Origin: DATKMP01 sp963790045
Lineage (GTDB): Bacteria; Bacteroidota; Ignavibacteria; UBA10030
Direction of reading: 5' to 3'
Length of the DNA: 64,000 nt
NCBI GenBank assembly: GCA_963790045.1
Contig: CAWBMS010000007.1
Location: forward strand, 248,001-312,000
Below are positions 29,385 through 37,473 of this stretch, one piece after another. Each line of letters starts with the position of its first letter. The first letter of the stretch is position 1. Below the pieces are notes generated by a model. It did no database searches, was not told the origin of the DNA, and saw nothing but the letters and a program-made list of their open reading frames with translations. The translations under genes and the position numbers were made by a program.

Positions 29385-30758
29385 CTACCCATGTTGAAAC
29401 TGCACTGCTGCATGCTGTCCGCTCATGACGGCACCTTCAATGGTCGCAGGATATCCGGTTGCCGTCCAATCGCCGGCAAGATAGAAATTGGAAAACGCAG
29501 TTTGCGTTTGCGGACGAAATGATTCAAGCCCGGGCGCCGGTATAAATGTGGCGCGCTTTTCTTTGATCACAAGCGAATGAACGACGGTTGCGGCAGATGC
29601 CCGCGGTAAAACTTGGCATACATCTTCCCAGGCAACGCGCACCAATTCTTCTTTGCTTTGTTCGGTAAACTCTCGCGCTCCGCTGATGACTAACGATAAT
29701 TGCTGCTTGCTTCCAAGAATATTTTTTTTCTGTTCTGATTGAATAACAAGAACTGTTCTATTAAAGATCCATTGCACACGTGTATCGATAGATGCAACAA
29801 ACGGTTCTGCCATCACTTCACGATCGAGCCAAATATGAATTGCAATGATCGGCGATGGTCGAAAGCGATTCCAGTCAAACGGTTGTTCTGTTTTCAAGAT
29901 GGAAGACGCATCAATATTACTCGTCTCTAAAAGTTGTTTCAAACTGAACCACGGAAGAGCACTGATGAAAACGATTGCTTGATGTTTTATGCCGTCCTTT
30001 GTTTGAACATAATCTATCCGGTTCGATGTGTGATGAAGTTGCGTTACTTCCGCACCCGTTTGCACATTGCCGCCATATTGCCGAATAAAGTTAACAGCCG
30101 GTTTGATAAGCGCTGCATGTAAATCTGTGCGGGGAAGAAGCAAGCTTGTGTTTTCTCGCTTTCCAAGAAACGAAGCGCGCAATACACGGCACAGCATCAA
30201 CGCAGAAACATGCTGTGGGGCATTGTTCAGCGCGCCGACGGTGATTACATCCCACAAATATTTTCTACTCAGCGCCGATTGATGATGTTGCTGTAACCAT
30301 ACATCTGCGGTCAATGTATCAAGATGTTTTTCTCTTGTGTTCGTAGAGAAAACAAGATCAAATGTCACATTCAACATTTTCAATCGTTCCCCCAAAGGAA
30401 TAGCAGAAAAACGCATTAAGCCCAATAATAGATGCAAGGGCGCAGGAAATTGTGGGCAAGCCAAAATCTTTTTCCCATGTTCCGGATGAAGAAATGGAAT
30501 CTGCAATGATGGCTGTAATTCAAACAACGATTCTGCACCGATAAGACCAAGATAACGCCGCGTTGCTGAGTAACATCCCATCAGCAAATGCTGACCGTTA
30601 TCGACAATGTCATGAGAAGCAGCGTCAACAAATGAATGCGTGCGCCCACCACAGTATCCGTGCTGTTCCAACACGAGCGGTTTCAAACCGGCAGCAGCAA
30701 GTTCCACTGCCGCACTCAAGCCGCTTAATCCGCCGCCAAGAATAATGACATCGGGCAT
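29385..30758 (-). CDS. hpnE: Hydroxysqualene dehydroxylase-like FAD enzyme, HpnE
   Basis: 457 residues with an N-terminal FAD-binding GGGLSGLSAAVELAAAG (~7-23), RTHSF, DNGQHLLMGCY (the squalene-associated desaturase signature, ~54-64) and the C-terminal flavin motif FYLAGDWTATGYPATIEGAV. In the HpnCDE route HpnE reduces hydroxysqualene to squalene. HpnC and HpnD are not in the window, so squalene or carotenoid use here is inferred. ATG 30758 is chosen because AGGAG lies 7 bases upstream; the open frame extends 30 codons further without homology. Confidence 0.88.
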   Translation of the reverse strand: MPDVIILGGGLSGLSAAVELAAAGLKPLVLEQHGYCGGRTHSFVDAASHDIVDNGQHLLMGCYSATRRYLGLIGAESLFELQPSLQIPFLHPEHGKKILACPQFPAPLHLLLGLMRFSAIPLGERLKMLNVTFDLVFSTNTREKHLDTLTADVWLQQHHQSALSRKYLWDVITVGALNNAPQHVSALMLCRVLRASFLGKRENTSLLLPRTDLHAALIKPAVNFIRQYGGNVQTGAEVTQLHHTSNRIDYVQTKDGIKHQAIVFISALPWFSLKQLLETSNIDASSILKTEQPFDWNRFRPSPIIAIHIWLDREVMAEPFVASIDTRVQWIFNRTVLVIQSEQKKNILGSKQQLSLVISGAREFTEQSKEELVRVAWEDVCQVLPRASAATVVHSLVIKEKRATFIPAPGLESFRPQTQTAFSNFYLAGDWTATGYPATIEGAVMSGQHAAVQFQHG

Positions 30759-30910
30759 GTATTCGCTCCTTTCTGCATAAGAATAGGAAAATATTGCAGA
30801 AAAATCCTTTTTTTGTAAAACAAACAGTTCAATGTTCTTGACTTTCAAGATAAAATTGATACTTTAAGTTAAATTCTTTTTGTCTCTCTAATACGTGCGG
30901 CTTATTACAA

Positions 30911-33760
30911 GTGGAAAAACTTTTACAACAGCTCGCCGGAGCATTACAAGAAGAGCTTGAGCAACTCAAATTATTACGGAGCGAAATAACACTCTTCAGC
31001 GGTGAACGCATTGCTACGTTCGCAGGTTACACGTATTACCGTTTTGAACTTCCCGAAGATATTTTTATTCGCACGATTGAGCACGTGACGCTTACTATCG
31101 GGAAAAAACCGGAAGTTACACTCCCCGGGAATGTCATCACAGTCGAAAATCAATTTCTCACCGTTGCGTTATCAAAAGATTTCGGTGCTTCGTTACCGGA
31201 GGCAATCTGTCGTTGGAATATGGATCACGAGTTGTTGCCCATATTAGAATTGTTGCGCCAGACGCGGGAACAAACCGTTGTATCGCAAGTGCTCTTTGCT
31301 CCATCCGACCATCGCAACATTCATCGTGTGCCGATTGGCGCAAAAGGATTCGATACTACTCCGCCGGATCAATTAGAAGCTGTTAAGAAGATTTTTAAAA
31401 ATCATGTAACGATGTTGTGGGGACCCATCCGTTCCGGAAAATCTCATGTGCTTTGTCTTGCCGCGGCAAATTACATCAACGCCGGACGCCGCGTGCTGTT
31501 CGTTGCACCGTCGAACGATCATGTGGATTATGTGTTACTCAAAACGGCAAACTTTTGCGAGCGATTCGGGTTGGATATGCACAAATCGATTGCGCGGTTC
31601 GATCTTCCATCTGTTGGCAATCTTCAACAGATCGATCCGTATTCGTTAGAACGAACGATCGAATCACTTAAAGCGAAGAAGCGTGAAGTATTTCAAGAAC
31701 GCGTCGGATTGCTGGATTTGTATTGGCATGTAACGATTGCCCAAATATTGAATGAAGAATTTTACGAAAAAATTCAGGAGAAACGCGATCATCTTGCAGA
31801 TTTACGGAAACAAATTGAAAATACCTCAAATGAAACTTCATCGATTACTCATGCTGCTGCTGAATTAGAATCAAGTTCCTTAATGGAACGATTGAAAATG
31901 GGAAAATCGAAAGAAGATGCGATTGAATTGCGTCATCAACTTTCAACAAAGCAAGTGCTCTATAAACGGCTGCTGTCGATTCAGCAAGGCATCAGCAACG
32001 ACATTACCAACCTTGAGTTAGATGCACCGGTAAAAGCTAGGAAGATGATGGAATTCAAAGAAGCCATGAGGCGTATTGATGACTTAGGTGGGTTAGACGC
32101 TGTGACAAAATCTGTAGAGGAGTTCACAGCTGTTGATGAACACACGTTGTTTCGATCAAAACTGTTTGTAGCAACCAGCGTAGCAACCGCCTGTACCGAT
32201 CCGGCAATACGCAACCAGCAATTCGATATGGTCATTGTCGATGAAGCTCAGCGTATCAACCTGCCGACGCTTGCGGCGCTTTCGATGTTTGCCAAAGATA
32301 AATTTGTCGTGGCGGGAGATCCGTTTGAAGTTGAACCGGATTCTGAAACCAGCGATGAACAAGCGCAATTATGGCTTCAGCGCGATATTTTTACTTTTGT
32401 CGCGAAGACGAACGAACTTACACGGTTGTTTGACTGGTCGCAAAATTATCCGCAATGGTCGATTCACATGCGGTCGCAGTTTGCAACGGCTAAAAAATTG
32501 TCGGCGTTTATGTCTTCTATTTTATTCGATAACAAAATCAATATTTCTGTACCGCAAGGAACTCAAAGCGCTATTTATTTTATTGATACCAGCGATCTCT
32601 ATTCACACTGCAAACAATATGCAGGCAAGAAGAAACTCCTTCCCTACAATGAACTCCACGCGCGGAAATCAGTCGAGTGTGTGAAACATGCACTCTTGCA
32701 ACAGCAACGCTCCGCTGCCGATGTCGGGATCATTGTCCCATTTGCAAGTCAATCGGTTTTCACGAAATCACAACTGCGCTTGCATGGAATCAATAATGTA
32801 GAAGTCGGCACGCCGCAAAGTTTCTGCAACCGGCGCAAAGAGGCGATCATCTTCGATACAACCATGGCGGGCGTGGATTATACCGTCCGGCAAATCGATG
32901 ATAAAAAAATTGGCGAGCACCGTATCGCCCGATTGTTCAACACCGTTCTTTCGTGTGCGGGAAAAGATTTATACGTGATTGCGGATATGGCGCATCTCAA
33001 AGCACTCTACAATGACCGGCTGTTCACGCGGCTGCTGTTGTTGCTGCAAGCAGAAGCCGACATTCAACAACCGGTTTTTCAAGAAGCGATAAAGCGTTTC
33101 GACGATCTCGATGTACAAACGAAAGCTGCATTGTTATCCGGCAATGCAAAGCCCTCTCTAAAAATAAATCATCGTACGACAAACAACATTGGTGATGCGG
33201 AATTAGAGATTAAATTGCGAATGATGGCGAAGCAGCAAACGGCACAACCTATAACCTCCAATAAAAATATTGAGCGCGAAATTTCTGCCGCAGTACAGCG
33301 AGCACTCGGATGGCGCACCGATGTGAATCTTGTTTCAGAGTTTATCGGCGGAGATATTTTATTCCGTCATACGCTTGCCACGGAAGATGCGCTGCGTCGT
33401 TTGCCGACCGAGGGATGCGAAGGCGAAAAAGATTTTCATACGCTGATGGAGCGCTGGAATTTGTTGATTTACGAAACATCTGGCGGCGATAAAACCGATC
33501 TTTCTTATTTTGCTCATAAAGGGCCGGAGACACGTGTACGTCAGGATGTTAAAAATCTGAAAACGTATTACTCCTCCGAAGTTGAAGCGGCGATAGAAGA
33601 CGGCAAACATAAAATTGCCGTTGAAATTGCCCGTGTGTTTCATGATCTTCTTGGGAAAAGCCAGCCCGGCACTCCCGCAGAATGGACAACAGCGTATTTA
33701 AATTTTCTCGGCCGTGTAGAAGCGTATTTTAATTGGATTTCAGAACAAGTGCGACGATGA
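30911..33760 (+). CDS. Large UPF1/Sen1-like SF1 helicase with unknown C-terminal region
   Basis: 949 residues. An N-terminal beta-rich region (~1-150) is followed by Walker A GPIRSGKS (~171-178) and IGAKGFDTTPPDQLEAVKK-type Q-motif region just before it. An inserted helical/coiled-coil stretch (~230-400) splits the helicase domain. A DEAQ Walker B lies at 444-447, then VVAGDPFEVEP, an MRSQ motif and IIVPFASQ/VGTPQSFCNRRKEAI of the second RecA fold (~560-710). The last 200 residues match nothing I recognise. These AAA_11/AAA_12-type proteins unwind RNA or DNA. The start is GTG with no strong ribosome site. Divergent from hpnE by 152 bp; the neighbours give no pathway. A role in nucleic-acid surveillance or defence is possible but not shown. 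Confidence 0.8.
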   Translation: MEKLLQQLAGALQEELEQLKLLRSEITLFSGERIATFAGYTYYRFELPEDIFIRTIEHVTLTIGKKPEVTLPGNVITVENQFLTVALSKDFGASLPEAICRWNMDHELLPILELLRQTREQTVVSQVLFAPSDHRNIHRVPIGAKGFDTTPPDQLEAVKKIFKNHVTMLWGPIRSGKSHVLCLAAANYINAGRRVLFVAPSNDHVDYVLLKTANFCERFGLDMHKSIARFDLPSVGNLQQIDPYSLERTIESLKAKKREVFQERVGLLDLYWHVTIAQILNEEFYEKIQEKRDHLADLRKQIENTSNETSSITHAAAELESSSLMERLKMGKSKEDAIELRHQLSTKQVLYKRLLSIQQGISNDITNLELDAPVKARKMMEFKEAMRRIDDLGGLDAVTKSVEEFTAVDEHTLFRSKLFVATSVATACTDPAIRNQQFDMVIVDEAQRINLPTLAALSMFAKDKFVVAGDPFEVEPDSETSDEQAQLWLQRDIFTFVAKTNELTRLFDWSQNYPQWSIHMRSQFATAKKLSAFMSSILFDNKINISVPQGTQSAIYFIDTSDLYSHCKQYAGKKKLLPYNELHARKSVECVKHALLQQQRSAADVGIIVPFASQSVFTKSQLRLHGINNVEVGTPQSFCNRRKEAIIFDTTMAGVDYTVRQIDDKKIGEHRIARLFNTVLSCAGKDLYVIADMAHLKALYNDRLFTRLLLLLQAEADIQQPVFQEAIKRFDDLDVQTKAALLSGNAKPSLKINHRTTNNIGDAELEIKLRMMAKQQTAQPITSNKNIEREISAAVQRALGWRTDVNLVSEFIGGDILFRHTLATEDALRRLPTEGCEGEKDFHTLMERWNLLIYETSGGDKTDLSYFAHKGPETRVRQDVKNLKTYYSSEVEAAIEDGKHKIAVEIARVFHDLLGKSQPGTPAEWTTAYLNFLGRVEAYFNWISEQVRR

Positions 33761-33909
33761 ACATTCGATACAAGACAATGCATGTTTCAGTTTTGATAGT
33801 AAATCTAAAATAAATACCATTTGACTCTTTCGATATTTCCTGCTAACGTCTTCAGGTATTGAGAGAATGTTTTTTAAGACTTGCAACAGATTCGGTGAAA
33901 GGATTCGCA

Positions 33910-34941
33910 ATGAAAAAACAATTTGTGCTGCTTGTCATCGTTGCATCGTTAGTGTTTGCCCAGCAATCTGAAAATGAACGGTTCATCCGCGTTATTAACC
34001 GCATGATCGACGCATTGAATAAGCAACAGTATGCCGTCATCGTGAATGATTTCAACAAAGACATGCAGGCAGCGCTACCCCTTGATAAAACAACGATTTT
34101 TTTTCAAAACCTTCAAGGCCAATACGGCAAAGTGCTTCGTGCCGACGCACCGCAACGGGTTACCGCAACTGAGATGACGGTGATATTATATTTTGAACGC
34201 GGAATGCAAAACCTTGATCTCTATCTTGATAATCAGGATAAGATTGCCGGGTTTGTGGTTACGACCTACACGCCGCCGGAAAAACCGCAACCGCAAGTCG
34301 CGACACCTGAAACAAATACTGCACCCACCCCCATCCCGTCAGTGCCCGATAAACAATTAACGGAATTATTATTTCCTTTTAATGGAACATGGATTGTGAC
34401 CGGGGGCGGTGAAGAAAAAGAAGGCGCAGCACGAAATGGTATTTTGGCGCAGCGATATGCATACGAATTTTCTGCATTGTTAGAAACCGGCAGCCGGTAC
34501 AAAAACAAGGGCGATGCAAAAGAGGACTACGCTTCGTTCGGTAAAGATGTTCTTGCCCCCGCTGATGGAATTGTTGTGGATGCAATTGACGGCATTCCAG
34601 ATAACGAACCGGGGAAGCGGAATCCGTATGCGCTGATTGGCAATGCTATTTTTCTTCAACATTCCAGCGGAGAAGTTTCCGTGCTTGCGTATCTAAGACA
34701 AGGAAGCGTAAAAGTAAAAATTGGTGATAAAGTTACGCGAGGGCAAGTGATTGCTCAATGCGGCAGTTCCGGTGCAGCGACCGAACCATCGCTGCACTTT
34801 CACTTACAGAGTACGCCGTCATTGCTCACGGCAAAACAAGTAAAATTTTATTTCGAGCGGGCAACTCTTTTAGTCGATACCAAGAGAACCATGAAAACTC
34901 TTTATTTGCCAGCGATGGGCGATGCCATTATTGCCGAATAA
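33910..34941 (+). CDS. Exported DUF3887 + M23 (LytM-like) protein with altered active-site residues
   Basis: 343 residues: signal peptide (MKKQFVLLVIVASLVFA), a DUF3887-type domain (~25-125; INRMIDALNKQQYAVIVNDF), a Pro/Thr linker, and an M23 fold (~165-320) with FGKDVLAPADGIVVDAIDG and GDKVTRGQVIAQCG. The final HxH pair is present (SLHFHLQ), but where relatives have the catalytic His in AHLxQGSV this protein has Tyr (AYLRQGSV, codon TAT), and PHLH reads PSLH. It may therefore bind rather than cut peptidoglycan. ATG 33910 is chosen for the signal peptide and the AAAGGA ribosome site. Periplasmic. Confidence 0.82.
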   Translation: MKKQFVLLVIVASLVFAQQSENERFIRVINRMIDALNKQQYAVIVNDFNKDMQAALPLDKTTIFFQNLQGQYGKVLRADAPQRVTATEMTVILYFERGMQNLDLYLDNQDKIAGFVVTTYTPPEKPQPQVATPETNTAPTPIPSVPDKQLTELLFPFNGTWIVTGGGEEKEGAARNGILAQRYAYEFSALLETGSRYKNKGDAKEDYASFGKDVLAPADGIVVDAIDGIPDNEPGKRNPYALIGNAIFLQHSSGEVSVLAYLRQGSVKVKIGDKVTRGQVIAQCGSSGAATEPSLHFHLQSTPSLLTAKQVKFYFERATLLVDTKRTMKTLYLPAMGDAIIAE

Positions 34942-34977
34942 AGCTAACGTTGAAAAAATATACTATAGTAAAATAAG

Positions 34978-35496
34978 CTATGGTTTGCGTCGGTACCGGA
35001 TATGATGATGTGGTTGTGATACCGACGGAAGTTCATCTTTCTTTAATACGCTGATTGATCCATCGACCTCAAGCACGGCAAGCCCGACATCTTCAATCAA
35101 CGCTATGCCATGTTCTCGCAACGCCTGTTGAAGTTCATTGACAACAATGCGCTCCTTCTCCAAATTTTTTTGAATGATAACACCCGATTTGATAAGAATT
35201 GTCGGGGATCCCTCGACAACCTTGCGCATCTTTTTAGAACGAGCGGTGAAGCGGGAAATAAGTGTGTTCATCATTAACAATGTCAGCACAGAAGCCAATC
35301 CTCCCGTCACCGAAGTATCCGGTCCGGTCATGGCGTTTTGTACAGCATTGGCGATTAAAAGTAATAACACTAAATCAAACGGCGTCATTTGTCCGACTTC
35401 GCGTTTGCCTGTGAGACGAAGGCCGATGAGTACGACGATATAAATGATAAACGTTCGGCAAGCGATTTCGAGAAGAGATGAACTAAATTGTATCAT
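34978..35496 (-). CDS. DUF421 (YetF-like) membrane protein
   Basis: 172 residues with three N-terminal membrane helices (~5-30, ~38-57, ~62-82), the family segment LRLTGKREVGQMTPFDLVLL (~26-45), and a soluble DUF421 domain (EGSPTILIKSGVI ... ILIEDVGLAVLEVDGSISVLKK). Function unknown; YetF proteins act in spore germination of Bacillus, a role not applicable here. ATG 35496 lies 5 bp after the lipoprotein stop, so the two genes are an operon. The C-terminus is His/Arg-rich. Confidence 0.85.
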   Translation of the reverse strand: MIQFSSSLLEIACRTFIIYIVVLIGLRLTGKREVGQMTPFDLVLLLLIANAVQNAMTGPDTSVTGGLASVLTLLMMNTLISRFTARSKKMRKVVEGSPTILIKSGVIIQKNLEKERIVVNELQQALREHGIALIEDVGLAVLEVDGSISVLKKDELPSVSQPHHHIRYRRKP

Positions 35497-35501
35497 AAGA
35501 T

Positions 35502-36281
35502 TCAACGATAAAACGCTGCTTGCGCTGTCACGATCGTTCCTAAATCTGTTTCGACACAATGCGTGTTAAGCATCTTCACCTGCGGATGATTCGAATGCCA
35601 TAACCGCACTTCTGCAGGTTGATCAGCAAGAGTTTCTTCTTGGAATCCTGCCGCCTTACACACCGATTCTTCTTGTGGCAAATTCCCGCCAAGAATCATG
35701 AATTGTTTTTGGTCGTTGCCGTTCAGCGATGAAAGTAATGCTATGCATTTTTTTCGATCTTCCAAGGTCGCTTTATTCGGAAGCGTGGCGCTTATCATCA
35801 TTACGGAGCGTGCTCCAGCATCGATTATAGCCCACACGGCAGATTCAAACATTACGGATTTAATTCCGTCGAACGATTGTGTATGATGGGAAAGAAGCGG
35901 ATAGAAACTGAACACAGCATTGCCGGTTTGTTTGCCATTTACATTCGTCATTTCACCGAATACATTACTCCAATCGGTTTGCTTAGAAAGTTCTGTCACA
36001 AAATCTATACGCGTTGTAAGTCCGGGATAACGTATAATGTGCTGCACTGCCAAAACTTCTATTTGTTCCTTCTTTAAAGTTTTTGCCAAACGAACAATAT
36101 CTTTGCGTTCAATCCGTTTATTCACCGATGCCAGATTCAACGTTGCAACTTGAAGCGACATTTCCGGCTTGAGCGGCACTGCTGATTGAATTTCAGATTT
36201 TGGCGGCGTTGTTGAGGGACAGCCGTAAAACAACATGAGAAGCGCACAAGAAAAAAGCAATAGAAGCGATGTTGATTTCAT
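35502..36281 (-). CDS. Lipoprotein with degenerate endonuclease/exonuclease/phosphatase (EEP) fold
   Basis: 259 residues. A lipoprotein signal ends in LMLFYGC (Cys ~21). The rest follows the EEP pattern strand by strand: LQVATLNLASVNKR, EVLAVQHI where active enzymes have LQE, QTGNAVFSFYPLLSHH, and FMILGGNLP where active enzymes have GDFN. The metal and catalytic residues (Glu of LQE, Asp of GDFN) are replaced, and no final SDH is seen, so it is probably inactive as a nuclease or phosphatase and may bind a ligand at the membrane surface. First gene of an operon with DUF421. Confidence 0.65.
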   Translation of the reverse strand: MKSTSLLLLFSCALLMLFYGCPSTTPPKSEIQSAVPLKPEMSLQVATLNLASVNKRIERKDIVRLAKTLKKEQIEVLAVQHIIRYPGLTTRIDFVTELSKQTDWSNVFGEMTNVNGKQTGNAVFSFYPLLSHHTQSFDGIKSVMFESAVWAIIDAGARSVMMISATLPNKATLEDRKKCIALLSSLNGNDQKQFMILGGNLPQEESVCKAAGFQEETLADQPAEVRLWHSNHPQVKMLNTHCVETDLGTIVTAQAAFYR

Positions 36282-36424
36282 GAAATTACTTTCTCGGATG
36301 AATACAAGCGTTTAAAAAATGCAATCTCCTTACCAATATAATATTTTTCTTCTTTTTAAACCCGAAACTTTTTCGATGCATTAGAGAAAAACCAATCACC
36401 GCCCGTCTCTTGTCATACCGATAG

Positions 36425-36991
36425 TTATTTCAGATGGTCCGCAATTGCTTGTGTAATGAGCGCAACATCCACTGGTTTATAAAATACTTCGGCGGCAATG
36501 CAAGGTAAGCGTGAAGAATGATGACTGGAGTGTTGTTTGCTGATGTGTTCAGGAAAATTACAGGGTCAAGAAAAATTTGATTGTTCAATGGCGTTTTGAA
36601 AATTGGTAAGGGTATGCTCTCGGATAATCTGAAATCGGTCTTCCAGATTGAGTAATAAGAATCGCGTAAGATCTGGATCGGGACTAAAAACGAGCACACG
36701 TCAACGTTGCCCAGCAGAAATCTCCGCTGTTGCTTCTTGTACACATGGAACTGTTACGGTCTGTGATGGCATACGTTCGTCTTCGTCTGCCATGCACGCA
36801 CGTCAGGCGAGAAAGTCCGCGCCTTCAAATTCGGTTTCAGGAATTTCAGGAGGAAATTCGCCGAAATTTTTTTCGCTACTCTCATTTTCAAAATGCAACA
36901 AGTGATTTTTATTGCGTATGAGTTGACGAAGAACCAGCCATCCTCCGGCGGCAACTGCTGCCGCTCCGATAATCCACCATTGTATCTTCAT
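36425..36991 (-). pseudogene. Decayed membrane-anchored receiver-domain protein
   Basis: From ATG 36991 (after GGGGA) one frame reads a transmembrane start MKIQWWIIGAAAVAAGGWLV, an acidic linker, a TGA, MADEDERMPSQ..., a second TGA, then receiver-like RVLVFSPDPDLTRFLLLNL. After a frame change comes TPVIILHAYLA, and the original frame ends in FYKPVDVALITQAIADHLK before TAA at 36425-36427. Both TGAs stand before CGTG and fit CGA-to-TGA changes. The loop that should carry the phospho-Asp looks missing. Two nonsense codons plus a shifted segment mark this as a pseudogene, though sequencing faults could contribute. It follows the small Fis-type gene by 27 bp. Confidence 0.65.
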
Positions 36992-37018
36992 AAAGTTCCC
37001 CACGACAAGCATGGGCAG

Positions 37019-37244
37019 TTATGCTGCATCGCGGTTTTCATCACCAGCCGGTGTTTCCATCAGTTTGCGGTATAGGGATGAAATGCTAATGCCAAACAAC
37101 TGTGCGACCTTTTGTTTGTCGTTTGCATTAAGTTTTAATGCTTCAATAATTAAATTGCGTTCAAACTTCATGAACAGCGTCTTTAAGGTTACGTGCGCCG
37201 GTTAATGTTGCTTGAATTGTCTTGTCATCTACGAATTGTGCCAT
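37019..37244 (-). CDS. Small stand-alone Fis-type HTH protein (one frameshift)
   Basis: From ATG 37244 (ribosome site TGAGGA) the frame gives MAQFVDDKTIQATLTGARNL then KDAVHE. After an extra base near 37167 it continues FERNLIIEALKLNANDKQKV, then AQLFGISISSLYRKLM and stops at 37019. Repaired length is 74 residues. This is the C-terminal DNA-binding domain of NtrC-type regulators with no AAA+ part; the adjacent NtrC gene ends with a closely similar segment (DSVHNFERQFIQ ... LGVSLSSLYRKIEEL). It could compete for the same enhancer sites. A sigma-54-like promoter lies 40 bp upstream. The shift leaves two short frames, so it could also be a pseudogene. Confidence 0.65.
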
Positions 37245-37283
37245 AATGTCCTCAAAAAGTTTAAATGTTACTCTCATTTTTAA

Positions 37284-37298
37284 GCAAAGATTATGCCA
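37284..37298 (-). promoter_or_regulatory. Sigma-54-like -24/-12 promoter for the Fis-type gene operon
   Basis: Read on the minus strand: TGGCAT-N5-TTGC with the canonical spacing. Only the sixth base differs from TGGCAC-N5-TTGC. Transcription would start near 37272, giving a leader of about 28 bases before ATG 37244. Confidence 0.7.
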
Positions 37299-37473
37299 GC
37301 ATAGTAACAATAAAAATAGTTCATTCTGTTTTTATTACGGCAAGATAAACCAGCAAAACAGCGTTGTATTTTCATATTTAAGAAAGTGTTTCTTTTTGCT
37401 TCTTATAAATTAGAAGCAGTGAACAACTCTCTGGTGTGCAGCATTCAACCGCTGGAGGAATTTCTACATTCTA

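Noticed and set aside
36425..36991. UGA read as an amino acid (alternative code or selenocysteine)
   Set aside because: TGA is used as an ordinary stop by several genes here (dnaX, murQ, the C1 peptidase), no SECIS-like structure follows, and the same locus also has a shifted segment.
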